22,102 nt of DNA from DASVTR01 sp033855775 (GTDB lineage: Bacteria > Acidobacteriota > Blastocatellia > Pyrinomonadales > Pyrinomonadaceae). How positions within the stretch are numbered: the stretch's first letter is position 1; each line of letters begins with the position of its first letter. This document shows, piece after piece, positions 7,147 to 13,926 of the stretch. The position numbers and the translations under genes are program-made. The stretch spans positions 1-22,102 of the forward strand of contig JAWVFT010000064.1 in assembly GCA_033855775.1 (NCBI GenBank), written 5' to 3'. The notes under the pieces were generated by a model. That model ran no database searches and had not been told where the DNA came from. It saw nothing but the letters and a program-made list of their open reading frames with translations.

Positions 7147-8088
7147 ATGTCCCTGCTCGTAGTCGGGTCAGTAGCTTTTGATGCGGTGGAGACGCCGTTC
7201 GGCAAGCGCGAGAAAATGCTTGGCGGCTCAGCGACCCATTTTTCTATAGCGGCCAGCTTTTATACGGACGTGCGCGTGGTCGGCGTCGTCGGCGGCGATT
7301 TCACCAGCGAAGAGGAACAGGTGTTTGCCGCGCGCGGCATTGACACGACAGACATCGAACGCATCAAAGAGGGCCGGACGTTTTTCTGGCGCGGGCGTTA
7401 CGACTTTGACCTCAACACGGCGCACACGCTCGACACGCAGTTGAACGTCTTCGCAGACTTCAAGCCGAAGCTGTCGGCGGCGTCTAAAAACTCGCGCCTT
7501 GTTTTTCTGGGCAACATTCAGCCGGACTTGCAGAGCGAAGTGCGCGAGCAGGTGAAGGGCGCCGAGTTGGTCGCGCTCGACACGATGAACTATTGGATTA
7601 ACACCGTGCCTGCCTCTTTGGTTGAAGCCATCAAGCGCGTCAACGTCGTCATCATCAACGACGCTGAGGCGCGGCAACTGGCCGAGGAGCCGAACATCAT
7701 CAAAGCCGCGCGCAAGATTCTGTCTTGGGGGCCGCGCGCCTTGATTATTAAGCGCGGCGAATATGGCGCGGCGATGTTCACGCCCGACACATATTTTGCG
7801 ATTCCGGCTTATCCGCTCGAAGCCGTCTTCGACCCGACGGGCGCGGGCGACACCTTCGCGGGCGGCTTCATGGGTTATCTGGCGAGCCAGACGCAGATGG
7901 ACGAGGACGCCATGCGGCGCGCGATGATTTTCGGCTCGGTGATGGCGTCCTTCAACGTCGAAGAGTTTGGCACCGAGCGCGTGCAGCGTCTCACGCAGGC
8001 CGAAATCAACGAACGCTTCAGCGCGTTCAAGCGCATGACCAACTTTGAAGAGATTCCCTTCGAGCGCGCCGTCCGCGCCGCGCAGTAA
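7147..8088 (+). CDS. PfkB-family carbohydrate/nucleoside kinase
   Basis: This 313-residue ribokinase-fold protein has ATG 7147 preceded by AAAGGAG (7135-7141). Motifs are VVGSVAFDAVETPFG near the N-terminus, GGSATHFSIAASFY (26-39), VVGVVGGDF, DTMNYWINT (145-153), INDAEARQLAEEPNI, and the PfkB signature DPTGAGDTFAGGF (229-241) with catalytic Asp235. It phosphorylates a sugar or nucleoside with ATP. The exact substrate is not evident. Being 668 nt downstream of mtnP, with the TPR-like gene between, it could act on a nucleoside or sugar from purine/MTA salvage, but this is inference. The stop codon is followed at once by repeat copy D. Confidence 0.88.
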   Translation: MSLLVVGSVAFDAVETPFGKREKMLGGSATHFSIAASFYTDVRVVGVVGGDFTSEEEQVFAARGIDTTDIERIKEGRTFFWRGRYDFDLNTAHTLDTQLNVFADFKPKLSAASKNSRLVFLGNIQPDLQSEVREQVKGAELVALDTMNYWINTVPASLVEAIKRVNVVIINDAEARQLAEEPNIIKAARKILSWGPRALIIKRGEYGAAMFTPDTYFAIPAYPLEAVFDPTGAGDTFAGGFMGYLASQTQMDEDAMRRAMIFGSVMASFNVEEFGTERVQRLTQAEINERFSAFKRMTNFEEIPFERAVRAAQ

Positions 8089-8227
8089 AGCAGCAGCAAG
8101 TTAAGAGCGACGAGTTAAGAGTTAGCGGCGAGTCGTTAAGCGATGAGCGAAGGGCAGAAAGAACTTAACTTCCTGCTCTTCGCTTTTTTTCCTGCTTGCT
8201 GCTCGTCACGCTTAACTTGTCGCTGTA
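8086..8227. repeat. Heptad-repeat hairpin element, copy D
   Basis: This is the longest copy (about 140 nt). The left side starts TAAAGCAGCAGCAAG and contains heptads of GTTAAGA, GCGACGA and GTTAAGC type. The right side, read on the other strand, has GCGACAA, GTTAAGC, GTGACGA and GCAGCAA. The GTTAAG heptad variant occurs in both arms of this copy but is not seen in the heptad arms of the other copies. The left end includes the stop codon of the PfkB-family gene. A CTTTTTTTCC run (8184-8193) lies in the right arm. Confidence 0.75.
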
Positions 8228-8277
8228 TAATGGGCGGCGTTACACACATGTTTCCGCCGCAGTTCAATGGAGAATTT

Positions 8278-8679
8278 ATGTTCTGTCCTCTTTGCGAATC
8301 CGAGTACGAGCCGGGCATCACGCGTTGTCCTGACGACGAGCAGGAGTTGGTCGAGCGTTTGACGCCGGAGAATAGCGTTCACGACAGCAGCGAGGCGCGC
8401 TTTGTGCCGCTGCATAACATCGGCTCGCCCGCCGAGGCCGAGATGGTCAACGATATTCTCGTCCAGAACGGCATTCGCTCCGCCGTCCAATCGTCAAATA
8501 TGGACGCCTTTTCGCCGCTGCTCTCGACTACTTCGCCCGGAGCGATTGTCCTCGTTGACGAGCGCGACTACGACCGCGCGCAGGAAATCTACAACGCCTT
8601 CTTCGGCAACGACACCACGCCCCTGACTGGCACGACCCTCGAAGAAGACGCGGAAACGAATGATGAAGAGGAGCGTTGA
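8278..8679 (+). CDS. Zinc-ribbon plus signal-transducing-type (DUF2007-like) protein
   Basis: This is a 133-residue protein starting at ATG 8278 with a GGAGA ribosome-binding site. The N-terminus has a partial zinc ribbon: Cys3, Cys6 and Cys17, with Asp residues (19, 20) where a fourth Cys would be expected. The middle region (about 42-105), LHNIGSPAEAEMVNDILVQNGI to VDERDYDRAQEIYNAFF, matches the DUF2007 putative signal-transducing domain: a short beta-alpha-beta-beta-alpha unit related to the GlnB-like fold. The tail is acidic (EEDAETNDEEER). There is no signal peptide, so it is probably cytoplasmic. The function is unknown. Earlier in-frame ATGs (8143, 8230, 8248) lie in the repeat or lack a ribosome-binding site. 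Confidence 0.8.
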   Translation: MFCPLCESEYEPGITRCPDDEQELVERLTPENSVHDSSEARFVPLHNIGSPAEAEMVNDILVQNGIRSAVQSSNMDAFSPLLSTTSPGAIVLVDERDYDRAQEIYNAFFGNDTTPLTGTTLEEDAETNDEEER

Positions 8680-8770
8680 AAGCGTCGCTGCTCAGCGACG
8701 AGCGACGAGAGAGAGTCGCTTGCTCAAAGGACGAGTAGCAACGCTTTCATCCCTCGTCGCTGTCGCCCTC
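8676..8770. repeat. Heptad-repeat element, copy E
   Basis: The element begins at the stop codon of the DUF2007-like gene (TTGAAAGCGTCGCTGCTCAG). It has GCGACGA heptads on the left and TCGTCGC/TGTCGCC on the right. It contains the 14-nt core GCAACGCTTTCATC at 8738-8751, identical to the core of copy G on the opposite strand. It fills most of the gap before cutA. Confidence 0.7.
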
Positions 8771-8786
8771 GTTCCGGTTGTTGATT

Positions 8787-9185
8787 ATGGTTGAGCAGAG
8801 CACAGAGGCCATCGTGGTGTTGCTGACGGCCGGAAGCCGCGAGGAGGCCGCGCGCCTTGCAGATATGCTGGTCGGCTCAAGGCTGGCCGCCTGCGTGCAG
8901 ATAATGGCCGAGATGGAATCCGTCTATCACTGGCAGGGACAAATCGAGCGCGCTCCTGAAATTTTGCTGCTGGCGAAAACGACGCCGGAGAATTTTGCGG
9001 AGCTTGAAAGAGAAGTGCGCGCTCTGCACAGTTATGAAACGCCGGAGATTGTGGCCTTGCCCGTGACGGACGCGTCCGCGCCTTACCTCGCATGGCTCGC
9101 GGCGAATGTCCTGCGCCACCGTCAAGATGAAGAGAGCGAAGCCAGCACGAACGCCGCCGGTGACAGCCAAGCGCAAGAGCCTTGA
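8787..9185 (+). CDS. cutA: Divalent-cation tolerance protein CutA
   Basis: This 132-residue protein is of the trimeric ferredoxin-like CutA family, linked to copper and other divalent cation tolerance. Conserved segments are TAGSREEAARLADMLVGSRL (14-33) followed by AACVQI, then YHWQGQIERAPEILLLAKT (47-65) and HSYETPEIVALPV (81-93). Length matches the family except for a hydrophilic tail of about 20 residues (112-132). ATG 8787 is preferred over the in-frame TTG at 8778; neither has a strong ribosome-binding site. It is convergent with the LOG-family gene, the two stop codons being 76 nt apart. Confidence 0.92.
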   Translation: MVEQSTEAIVVLLTAGSREEAARLADMLVGSRLAACVQIMAEMESVYHWQGQIERAPEILLLAKTTPENFAELEREVRALHSYETPEIVALPVTDASAPYLAWLAANVLRHRQDEESEASTNAAGDSQAQEP

Positions 9186-9253
9186 AGGCCGAGGCGTCGT
9201 TGCTTTCGACGAGCGACTCTTGCCAGCGACGCTTTCATCTGCGACCGTCCGCC
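9182..9253. repeat. Heptad-repeat element, copy F (degenerate)
   Basis: This short relative of copy E starts at the cutA stop codon. It has CTTGAAGGC matching TTGAAAGC of E, GACGAGCGAC heptads, and the core GCGACGCTTTCATC (9226-9239), differing from the E/G core at one base. It lies between convergent genes, where it could act for both transcripts. It is more degenerate than other copies. Confidence 0.5.
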
Positions 9254-9261
9254 TTTGTGTC

Positions 9262-10011
9262 TCAGCCGCTAATCACGTCCGAGATTGTCTTGTCGAGCTT
9301 GCGCAGTGAGTCCTGACTTTTGACGATAATCTCGACGACTTCCGCAGGCGAGTCTGTGAGGTGCAGCATGTTGAAATCAGCTTCGACTATCTTTCCTTCT
9401 GCCAGCATCACTTCCTTCATCCAGTTGAGCATCCCTTCCCAGTAAGCCCTGCCAAAGAGGACGACCGGAAAGTTTCTAATCTTGCGCGTTTGAATCAGCG
9501 TCAGGGCTTCGAAGAGTTCGTCGAGCGTGCCGAAGCCGCCGGGAAAGATGATGAAGGCCATGCTGTATTTGACGAACATCGTCTTGCGCACGAAGAAGTA
9601 TTTGAAGGTCAGATAGCGCGTCAGATACGGATTGGCTTTCTGCTCGAACGGCAGTTCGATGTTGCAGCCGATGGAAAGGCCGCCCGCTTCGAATGCTCCG
9701 CGATTGGCCGCTTCCATGATGCCGGGGCCGCCGCCCGTGATGACGGCAAAGCCCGCGCGGGCGAGCAAGGCAGCAGTCTCCTGCGCCGCCGCGTATTGCG
9801 GATTGTCCGGCTGCGTGCGCGCCGAGCCGAAGATGGAGACGCCGCGCGTCACGGTCGCCAGTTCGTCAAAGCCTTCGACAAACTCGCCCATGATGCGAAA
9901 GACGCGCCAGGTGTCCGTGTGTATAAACTCGTCCTGCTTCGGCGTCTCAAGCAGTTGTTCGTCCTGCGTGGCGTGCGCCGGGAGCTTTTTTGGATTGTTG
10001 TCGTTAGACAT
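9262..10011 (-). CDS. LOG-family (TIGR00730-type) Rossmann-fold protein
   Basis: This 249-residue protein carries the LOG family signatures: GGGPGIMEAANRGAFEAGG (93-111) and PGGFGTLDELFEALTLIQT (157-175). Family members are often misnamed lysine decarboxylases. Characterised ones are cytokinin-type nucleoside-5'-monophosphate phosphoribohydrolases, and many bacterial ones are nucleotide hydrolases such as PpnN. An N-terminal extension of about 55 residues precedes the Rossmann fold, which starts at GVSIFGSART. The Arg and Thr-Glu/Asp positions used for catalysis look intact. It lies 78 nt downstream of fabI on the same strand. The functional substrate is inferred from the family only. Confidence 0.88.
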   Translation of the reverse strand: MSNDNNPKKLPAHATQDEQLLETPKQDEFIHTDTWRVFRIMGEFVEGFDELATVTRGVSIFGSARTQPDNPQYAAAQETAALLARAGFAVITGGGPGIMEAANRGAFEAGGLSIGCNIELPFEQKANPYLTRYLTFKYFFVRKTMFVKYSMAFIIFPGGFGTLDELFEALTLIQTRKIRNFPVVLFGRAYWEGMLNWMKEVMLAEGKIVEADFNMLHLTDSPAEVVEIIVKSQDSLRKLDKTISDVISG

Positions 10012-10089
10012 AAGAAGAGATGACGGACGCCATGATGACCGGCGCCGGAAGCGAGCGAGACAGCGCGCTGCGCATCCGGCGGCGGTTCG

Positions 10090-10851
10090 TCACATGGCCA
10101 TGATGTTGTAGCCGCAGTCAACGTGTATGACTTCGCCTGTGATGCCGGAAGAGAGCGGGCTGCATAGAAAGAGGGCCGTGTTGCCGACTTCGCGCGCTTC
10201 GACGTTGCGTTTGAGCGGCGCGCGTTCGGCGTGATGCTTGAGCATCATGCTCATGTTTGAGACGCCGCGCGCCGAGAGCGTGTTGAGCGGCCCGGCGCTG
10301 ATGGTGTTGACGCGCACGTTATGCTTGCCGAGATCGGCGGCGAGATAGCGCGTGCTGGCTTCGAGCGCGGCCTTGGCGACGCCCATCACGTTGTAGTTCG
10401 GCACGACCTTTTCCGCGCCGTAGTAAGTCATCGAAACGATGCTGCCGCCTTCCGTCATGAGCGGCAGGGCGGCGCGCGCGAGAGCGGCGAGCGAATACGC
10501 GCTGACCTCAAGCGCGGTCAGAAAACCGTCGCGCGATGTGTCAACGAAAGCTCCTTCCAGGTCTTCCTTCGGGGCGTAGGCGATGCTGTGGATGAGAAAG
10601 TCGAGCCGCCCGAACTCTTCGCGGACGCGCTCGAAAGCCGAAGCGATTTCTTCCGGTCGCGTCACGTCACATGGCACGATGAGCGCGCCCGTCATCTCTT
10701 TCGTCAAGCCCTCGACGTTCTCTTTCAAACGCTCGCCCTGATACGTGAAGGCGAGACGCGCGCCCGCTTCGCTCGTCGCCTGCGCCGTCGCCCACGCAAT
10801 CGAGCGTTTGTTGGCGACGCCGAAGATGATGCCGAGTTTGTTTTCCAACAT
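10090..10851 (-). CDS. fabI: Enoyl-[acyl-carrier-protein] reductase (NADH), FabI
   Basis: This is a 253-residue short-chain dehydrogenase-fold enzyme that performs the last reduction in each type II fatty-acid elongation cycle. FabI-specific motifs are GVANKRSIAWATA (11-23) for nucleotide binding, CDVT (61-64), HSIAYAPKEDLEG (88-100) and MTYYGAEKVVPNYNVMGVAK (141-160). The last has the catalytic pair Tyr153-x6-Lys160 and the auxiliary Tyr143. NTISAGPLNTLSARG (182-196) and GEVIHVDCGYNI (239-250) close the fold. ATG 10851 was chosen over an upstream in-frame start at 10881 because AAGGA precedes it and it matches the normal N-terminus. Repeat copy G starts about 23 nt upstream. Confidence 0.95.
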   Translation of the reverse strand: MLENKLGIIFGVANKRSIAWATAQATSEAGARLAFTYQGERLKENVEGLTKEMTGALIVPCDVTRPEEIASAFERVREEFGRLDFLIHSIAYAPKEDLEGAFVDTSRDGFLTALEVSAYSLAALARAALPLMTEGGSIVSMTYYGAEKVVPNYNVMGVAKAALEASTRYLAADLGKHNVRVNTISAGPLNTLSARGVSNMSMMLKHHAERAPLKRNVEAREVGNTALFLCSPLSSGITGEVIHVDCGYNIMAM

Positions 10852-10873
10852 GGGGAGTTTTCCTTCAATCAAC

Positions 10874-10984
10874 GTGACCAAGCGACAAGCGGCATGATGA
10901 AAGCGTTGCTCTTATCGCTTGTCACTCATCATTCATCGCTTATCGCTCGTCACTCATTACTCATCACTTGTCACTGCTCTTAAG
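10874..10984. repeat. Heptad-repeat element, copy G, nine uninterrupted heptads
   Basis: On the minus strand the element starts TTAAGAGCAGTGACAAGTGA and runs through nine consecutive in-phase heptads (10912-10974), all variants of G-Y/T-R-A-Y-R-A. It then passes through the core GCAACGCTTTCATC (10896-10909 on the complement) into a short opposite arm (GTGACCAAGCGACAAGCGG on the plus strand, 10874-10892). The arms are unequal, so the hairpin would be partial. The TAA stop of the M48 gene lies at its TTAA end. Confidence 0.87.
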
Positions 10985-11966
10985 CTGCCGCGCTTTCCGC
11001 TTCGCCCGTCATCAACCGTTTGTACTCGCCGCTCTCAACCCATTTGAGAATTTCCGAGACGCGCCAGACGGGGAAGGGATGCGACATGCCGGACGTGATG
11101 ATGTCGGCCCAGAAACGGTCCAGAGCCTTTTCGTCGTAGTTCTTCTGGAAGTCGCGCGCCTGCGCGAGAAACTGCTCGTAGTCAACCTTGGATGCGTAGG
11201 TGCCGCCGCAGAGCTTCATCATCGTGCGACCGATGACGTGCGGGTCTTGCGTGACTAGCAGGGCCGCGCGGTCGCATGACAACTCGGCTCGTCTGGCCCA
11301 GGCGAGCAGGGCCGCGCGCATCGTGCCCGACAGCAGTTGCTTGACGATGCCTGCCAGCGGCGAAGCGAAGAGCGCGCCGTTGGCGATGGCTTCGATAAGA
11401 CGCGCTGCCGTCAGATAGAGAACGTGCTCGGCGTGTATGTGCCCGACTTCGTGCGCGACGACGGCCAGAACTTCTTCGTCCGTCAGTCGCTCGATGAGCG
11501 ACGAGTGAAGGACGATGACCGGGCGTTCGACGCCGCCCGTGAACGCGTTGACGACCGGACTCTGCTGGACGAACAAGTCGGGCATGTCAACGCCGAGCGT
11601 CGTGCAGGCGACTTGCAGCTTGGCGTGCAGGTCCGGGCATTGTTCGGGCGTCACGCGGACTGCGCTCGCCATAAAGATGACGCGGATGGCCGACTCGCCC
11701 GTCACGGCCAGCAGTTTCTTCAGAGCCGAATCAATGCCGGGAATCGTGCGCAACGCCGCCAGCGCGCGGCTGTCCAAAGGGTGAACGTAATCATGCTTGT
11801 TGAGGTCTGCAAACTTTTTGTGCGGCTCGGTGGAGAGCGGCAGGCGGCAACGCCCGCACTTGGCCACGCTGCCGCTCTCCGAGCGGACTTGGTTGCGCTG
11901 CCCGCAATAACGACAGCGAATGGATTCACGATTGTTTTCGGTTGCGGCGGTGTCAATATCTGCCAT
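10980..11966 (-). CDS. M48-family zinc metalloprotease with N-terminal zinc ribbon
   Basis: This 328-residue protein starts at ATG 11966 with AAGGAA upstream. An N-terminal zinc ribbon has Cys18, Cys21, Cys37 and Cys40. The peptidase part has VVNAFTGGVERPVIVLHSSL (138-157), the zinc motif HEVGH (172-176) and the third ligand Glu228 in RRAELSCDRAALL, as in HtpX/Oma1-type M48 peptidases. A mildly hydrophobic segment (about 195-222) may associate with membrane, but the strong N-terminal transmembrane helices of HtpX are absent. A C-terminal SHPFPVWRVSEI segment is typical of the family. It likely acts in protein quality control. A minus-strand promoter is visible upstream. Confidence 0.88.
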   Translation of the reverse strand: MADIDTAATENNRESIRCRYCGQRNQVRSESGSVAKCGRCRLPLSTEPHKKFADLNKHDYVHPLDSRALAALRTIPGIDSALKKLLAVTGESAIRVIFMASAVRVTPEQCPDLHAKLQVACTTLGVDMPDLFVQQSPVVNAFTGGVERPVIVLHSSLIERLTDEEVLAVVAHEVGHIHAEHVLYLTAARLIEAIANGALFASPLAGIVKQLLSGTMRAALLAWARRAELSCDRAALLVTQDPHVIGRTMMKLCGGTYASKVDYEQFLAQARDFQKNYDEKALDRFWADIITSGMSHPFPVWRVSEILKWVESGEYKRLMTGEAESAAA

Positions 11967-12038
11967 CAGTTGGTTCCTTGCCTGAGCTCAGTCACGTTTG
12001 AAACTTCGGGGAGCAACTCGGTTGCGCTAACGCCGACG

Positions 12039-12067
12039 ATTATAAGGAAGCCGTCAACTATCGGCAA
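12039..12067 (-). promoter_or_regulatory. Predicted sigma-70-type promoter for the M48 gene
   Basis: On the minus strand there is TTGCCG, then 17 nt, then a perfect TATAAT, placing a start about 65 nt before the M48 ATG. It lies in the 132-nt gap after purH. Only the -10 is a full match. Confidence 0.5.
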
Positions 12068-12098
12068 TCAGCGAAGAAAGTTCGGAGGCCGGACTTCG

Positions 12099-13814
12099 TT
12101 AGTGTTTGAAATGTCGTATGCCCGTGAAGACCATCGCCAGCCCGTGCTCGTTCGCGGCCTCAATGACCTCGGCGTCGCGGACGGAGCCGCCGGGCTGGAT
12201 GATGGCCGTGATGTTGTGGCGCGCGGCTTCGTCCAACCCGTCGCGGAAAGGGAAGAAAGCATCGGACGCGACCACCGAGCCTTTGAGCGGCAACTGCGCG
12301 CGCATCGCGCCGAGCTTGACGGAATCAACGCGCGACATCTGGCCCGCCCCGACACCGACGGTCTGCCCTTCGCGCGCATAGACGATGGCGTTCGACTTCG
12401 TGTGCTTGCACACCGTCCACGCGAACAACAGAGCGCGCATTTCATCATCCATCGGGGCGCGCTTGGTGACGACCTTCAATTCTTCCGGCGTCAGGCGATG
12501 CGCGTCGCGCGTCTGCGCGAGCAGCCCGCCGGTAATGGGCTTGAAGTCAAGCCCGCCGGAATACTTGCCTTCGCCCATCCGTAGAACGCGCAGATTTTTC
12601 TTTGACTTCAACACGTCGAGCGCCGCCGCGTCGTAGTCCGGCGCGATGACGACTTCAGTGAAAATCTCTATCAAGGCCCGCGCCGATTCTTCGTCAACCG
12701 GGCGATTGAAGGCGACGATGCCGCCGAAAGCGGAAACGGGGTCGGTCTCAAGCGCGCGGCGATAAGCTTCGACGGCAGACGTTGCGGAGCCGACGCCCGC
12801 AGGGTTCGTGTGCTTGATAATCGCGCACGTCGTCTCGTCGAAATCGCACACAAGCTGCCACGCCGCATCAGCATCAACGTAGTTGTTGAACGACATCTCC
12901 TTGCCGGAAAGCAGTTCGGCTTGAGCCACGCCGCCGCCGCCGGGCATATCTTCAAATGTAGATTTCAGTTCATAGAGAGCGGCTGACTGGTGCGGGTTCT
13001 CGCCATAGCGAAGGTCGTCAATCTTGTCCAGCGACATCGCCGCCATGACGCCGAAAATATTTGTTTCGCCATTTCCGCCGGAGTCATAAAGCTTCGTCTC
13101 GTTTGGGGCAGCGTTGTAGAGATTCGTCATCGTTGACCACGCCCGCGAGATTTCCGCGCGCGGCGGGAAAGTTGTTTGAAGGTCTGAATCGCGGGCGGCT
13201 AACTGCGCGGCGAGATAAGGGAAGATGGCGGAATCGTAAAGGGCCGTGCGCATGAAAGCGAGGCGGGCCAACTGGCCCCGCGTGGCGAGCGAGAGCGCGC
13301 CGTCTTGCTCGTTCATCTCAGCTTGAATCCGCTCGTAGAGCGCTGGCGAGGTGACGACTGCCACGTCCACGAAGTTCTTCGCGGCGGAGCGAATCATCGC
13401 GGGGCCGCCGATGTCTATCTGCTCGATGGCTTCGGCAAACGTCACGCCCTCGCGCTCTATCGTCTGCTCGAAAGGGTATAGATTGACGACGACCAAATCA
13501 ATCGGCTCGATGCCTTGGTCGTGCATCTCTAGTTGGTGCTGCGCGTCGTCGCGCAAGCCGAGCAGCGCGCCGTGAATGCGCGGGTGCAAAGTCTTAACGC
13601 GGCCATCCATCATTTCGGGCGAGCCGGTCACTTCGGAAATATTGCGCACGCTGATGCCCGCCTCGCGCAATGCCTGCGCCGTCCCGCCCGTGCTAATCAA
13701 CTCGACATCGAAGCGCCGCAACGCCTGCGCGAAATCGACGATGCCAGTCTTGTCGGAAACGCTAATCAAAGCGCGGCGAACGCGGCGCAATCCTGCTCTG
13801 TTTTGTTCAATCAT
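12099..13814 (-). CDS. purH: Bifunctional AICAR formyltransferase / IMP cyclohydrolase
   Basis: This 571-residue enzyme catalyses the last two steps of de novo purine synthesis. The N-terminal MGS-like cyclohydrolase domain (about 10-200) has RRALISVSDKTG, ISTGGTAQALREAG, GRVKTLHPRIHGALL (71-85) and QIDIGGPAMIRSAAKN (132-147). The transformylase domain starts at LRYGENPHQ (268-276). It includes SFNNYVDADAA, the catalytic IIKHTNPAGVGSA (332-344), DPVSAFGGIVAFNRPVD (358-374), QMSRVDSVK (492-500) and SDAFFPFRDGLDEAA (517-531), ending in GIRHFKH. Its length exceeds the usual ~520 residues because of a longer interdomain linker (about 210-262). ATG 13814 lies 4 nt from repeat copy H and has no evident Shine-Dalgarno. 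Confidence 0.96.
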   Translation of the reverse strand: MIEQNRAGLRRVRRALISVSDKTGIVDFAQALRRFDVELISTGGTAQALREAGISVRNISEVTGSPEMMDGRVKTLHPRIHGALLGLRDDAQHQLEMHDQGIEPIDLVVVNLYPFEQTIEREGVTFAEAIEQIDIGGPAMIRSAAKNFVDVAVVTSPALYERIQAEMNEQDGALSLATRGQLARLAFMRTALYDSAIFPYLAAQLAARDSDLQTTFPPRAEISRAWSTMTNLYNAAPNETKLYDSGGNGETNIFGVMAAMSLDKIDDLRYGENPHQSAALYELKSTFEDMPGGGGVAQAELLSGKEMSFNNYVDADAAWQLVCDFDETTCAIIKHTNPAGVGSATSAVEAYRRALETDPVSAFGGIVAFNRPVDEESARALIEIFTEVVIAPDYDAAALDVLKSKKNLRVLRMGEGKYSGGLDFKPITGGLLAQTRDAHRLTPEELKVVTKRAPMDDEMRALLFAWTVCKHTKSNAIVYAREGQTVGVGAGQMSRVDSVKLGAMRAQLPLKGSVVASDAFFPFRDGLDEAARHNITAIIQPGGSVRDAEVIEAANEHGLAMVFTGIRHFKH

Positions 13815-13818
13815 AATT

Positions 13819-13926
13819 CAAGTGATGAGCAGCAAGCAGCGAGTGACGAGCAAGAGCAAGAGATGAGCCATGAGTCTTTGGCTTTAAACTTGTCACTCGT
13901 CACTCATCACTTGTCACTGCTTTAAA
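13819..13926. repeat. Heptad-repeat hairpin element, copy H
   Basis: On the minus strand it begins TTTTAAAGCAGTGACAAGTG with four in-phase heptads. A centre of about 35 nt contains CTTGCTCTTGCTCGTCAC, and the opposite arm gives TCACTCGCTGCTTGCTGCTC. The first residues inside encode the C-terminal Leu-Lys-Gln and TGA of the VWA gene. The other end stops 4 nt before the purH start codon, so one element occupies the whole gap between two same-strand genes. Confidence 0.86.

Noticed and set aside
10012..10089. Terminator between fabI and the LOG-family gene
   Set aside because: There are GC-rich palindromic bits (CCGGCGCCGG) but no convincing single stem with a U-tract.
10874..10984. CRISPR array or tandem-repeat gene at the heptad tracts
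   Set aside because: Units are 7 nt, lack spacers, and are not paired with cas genes. They are short intergenic heptads, not CRISPR repeats.
11337..12584. 415-residue open frame on the plus strand
   Set aside because: It runs antisense across the M48 and purH genes, spans their promoter, and has no recognisable motif.
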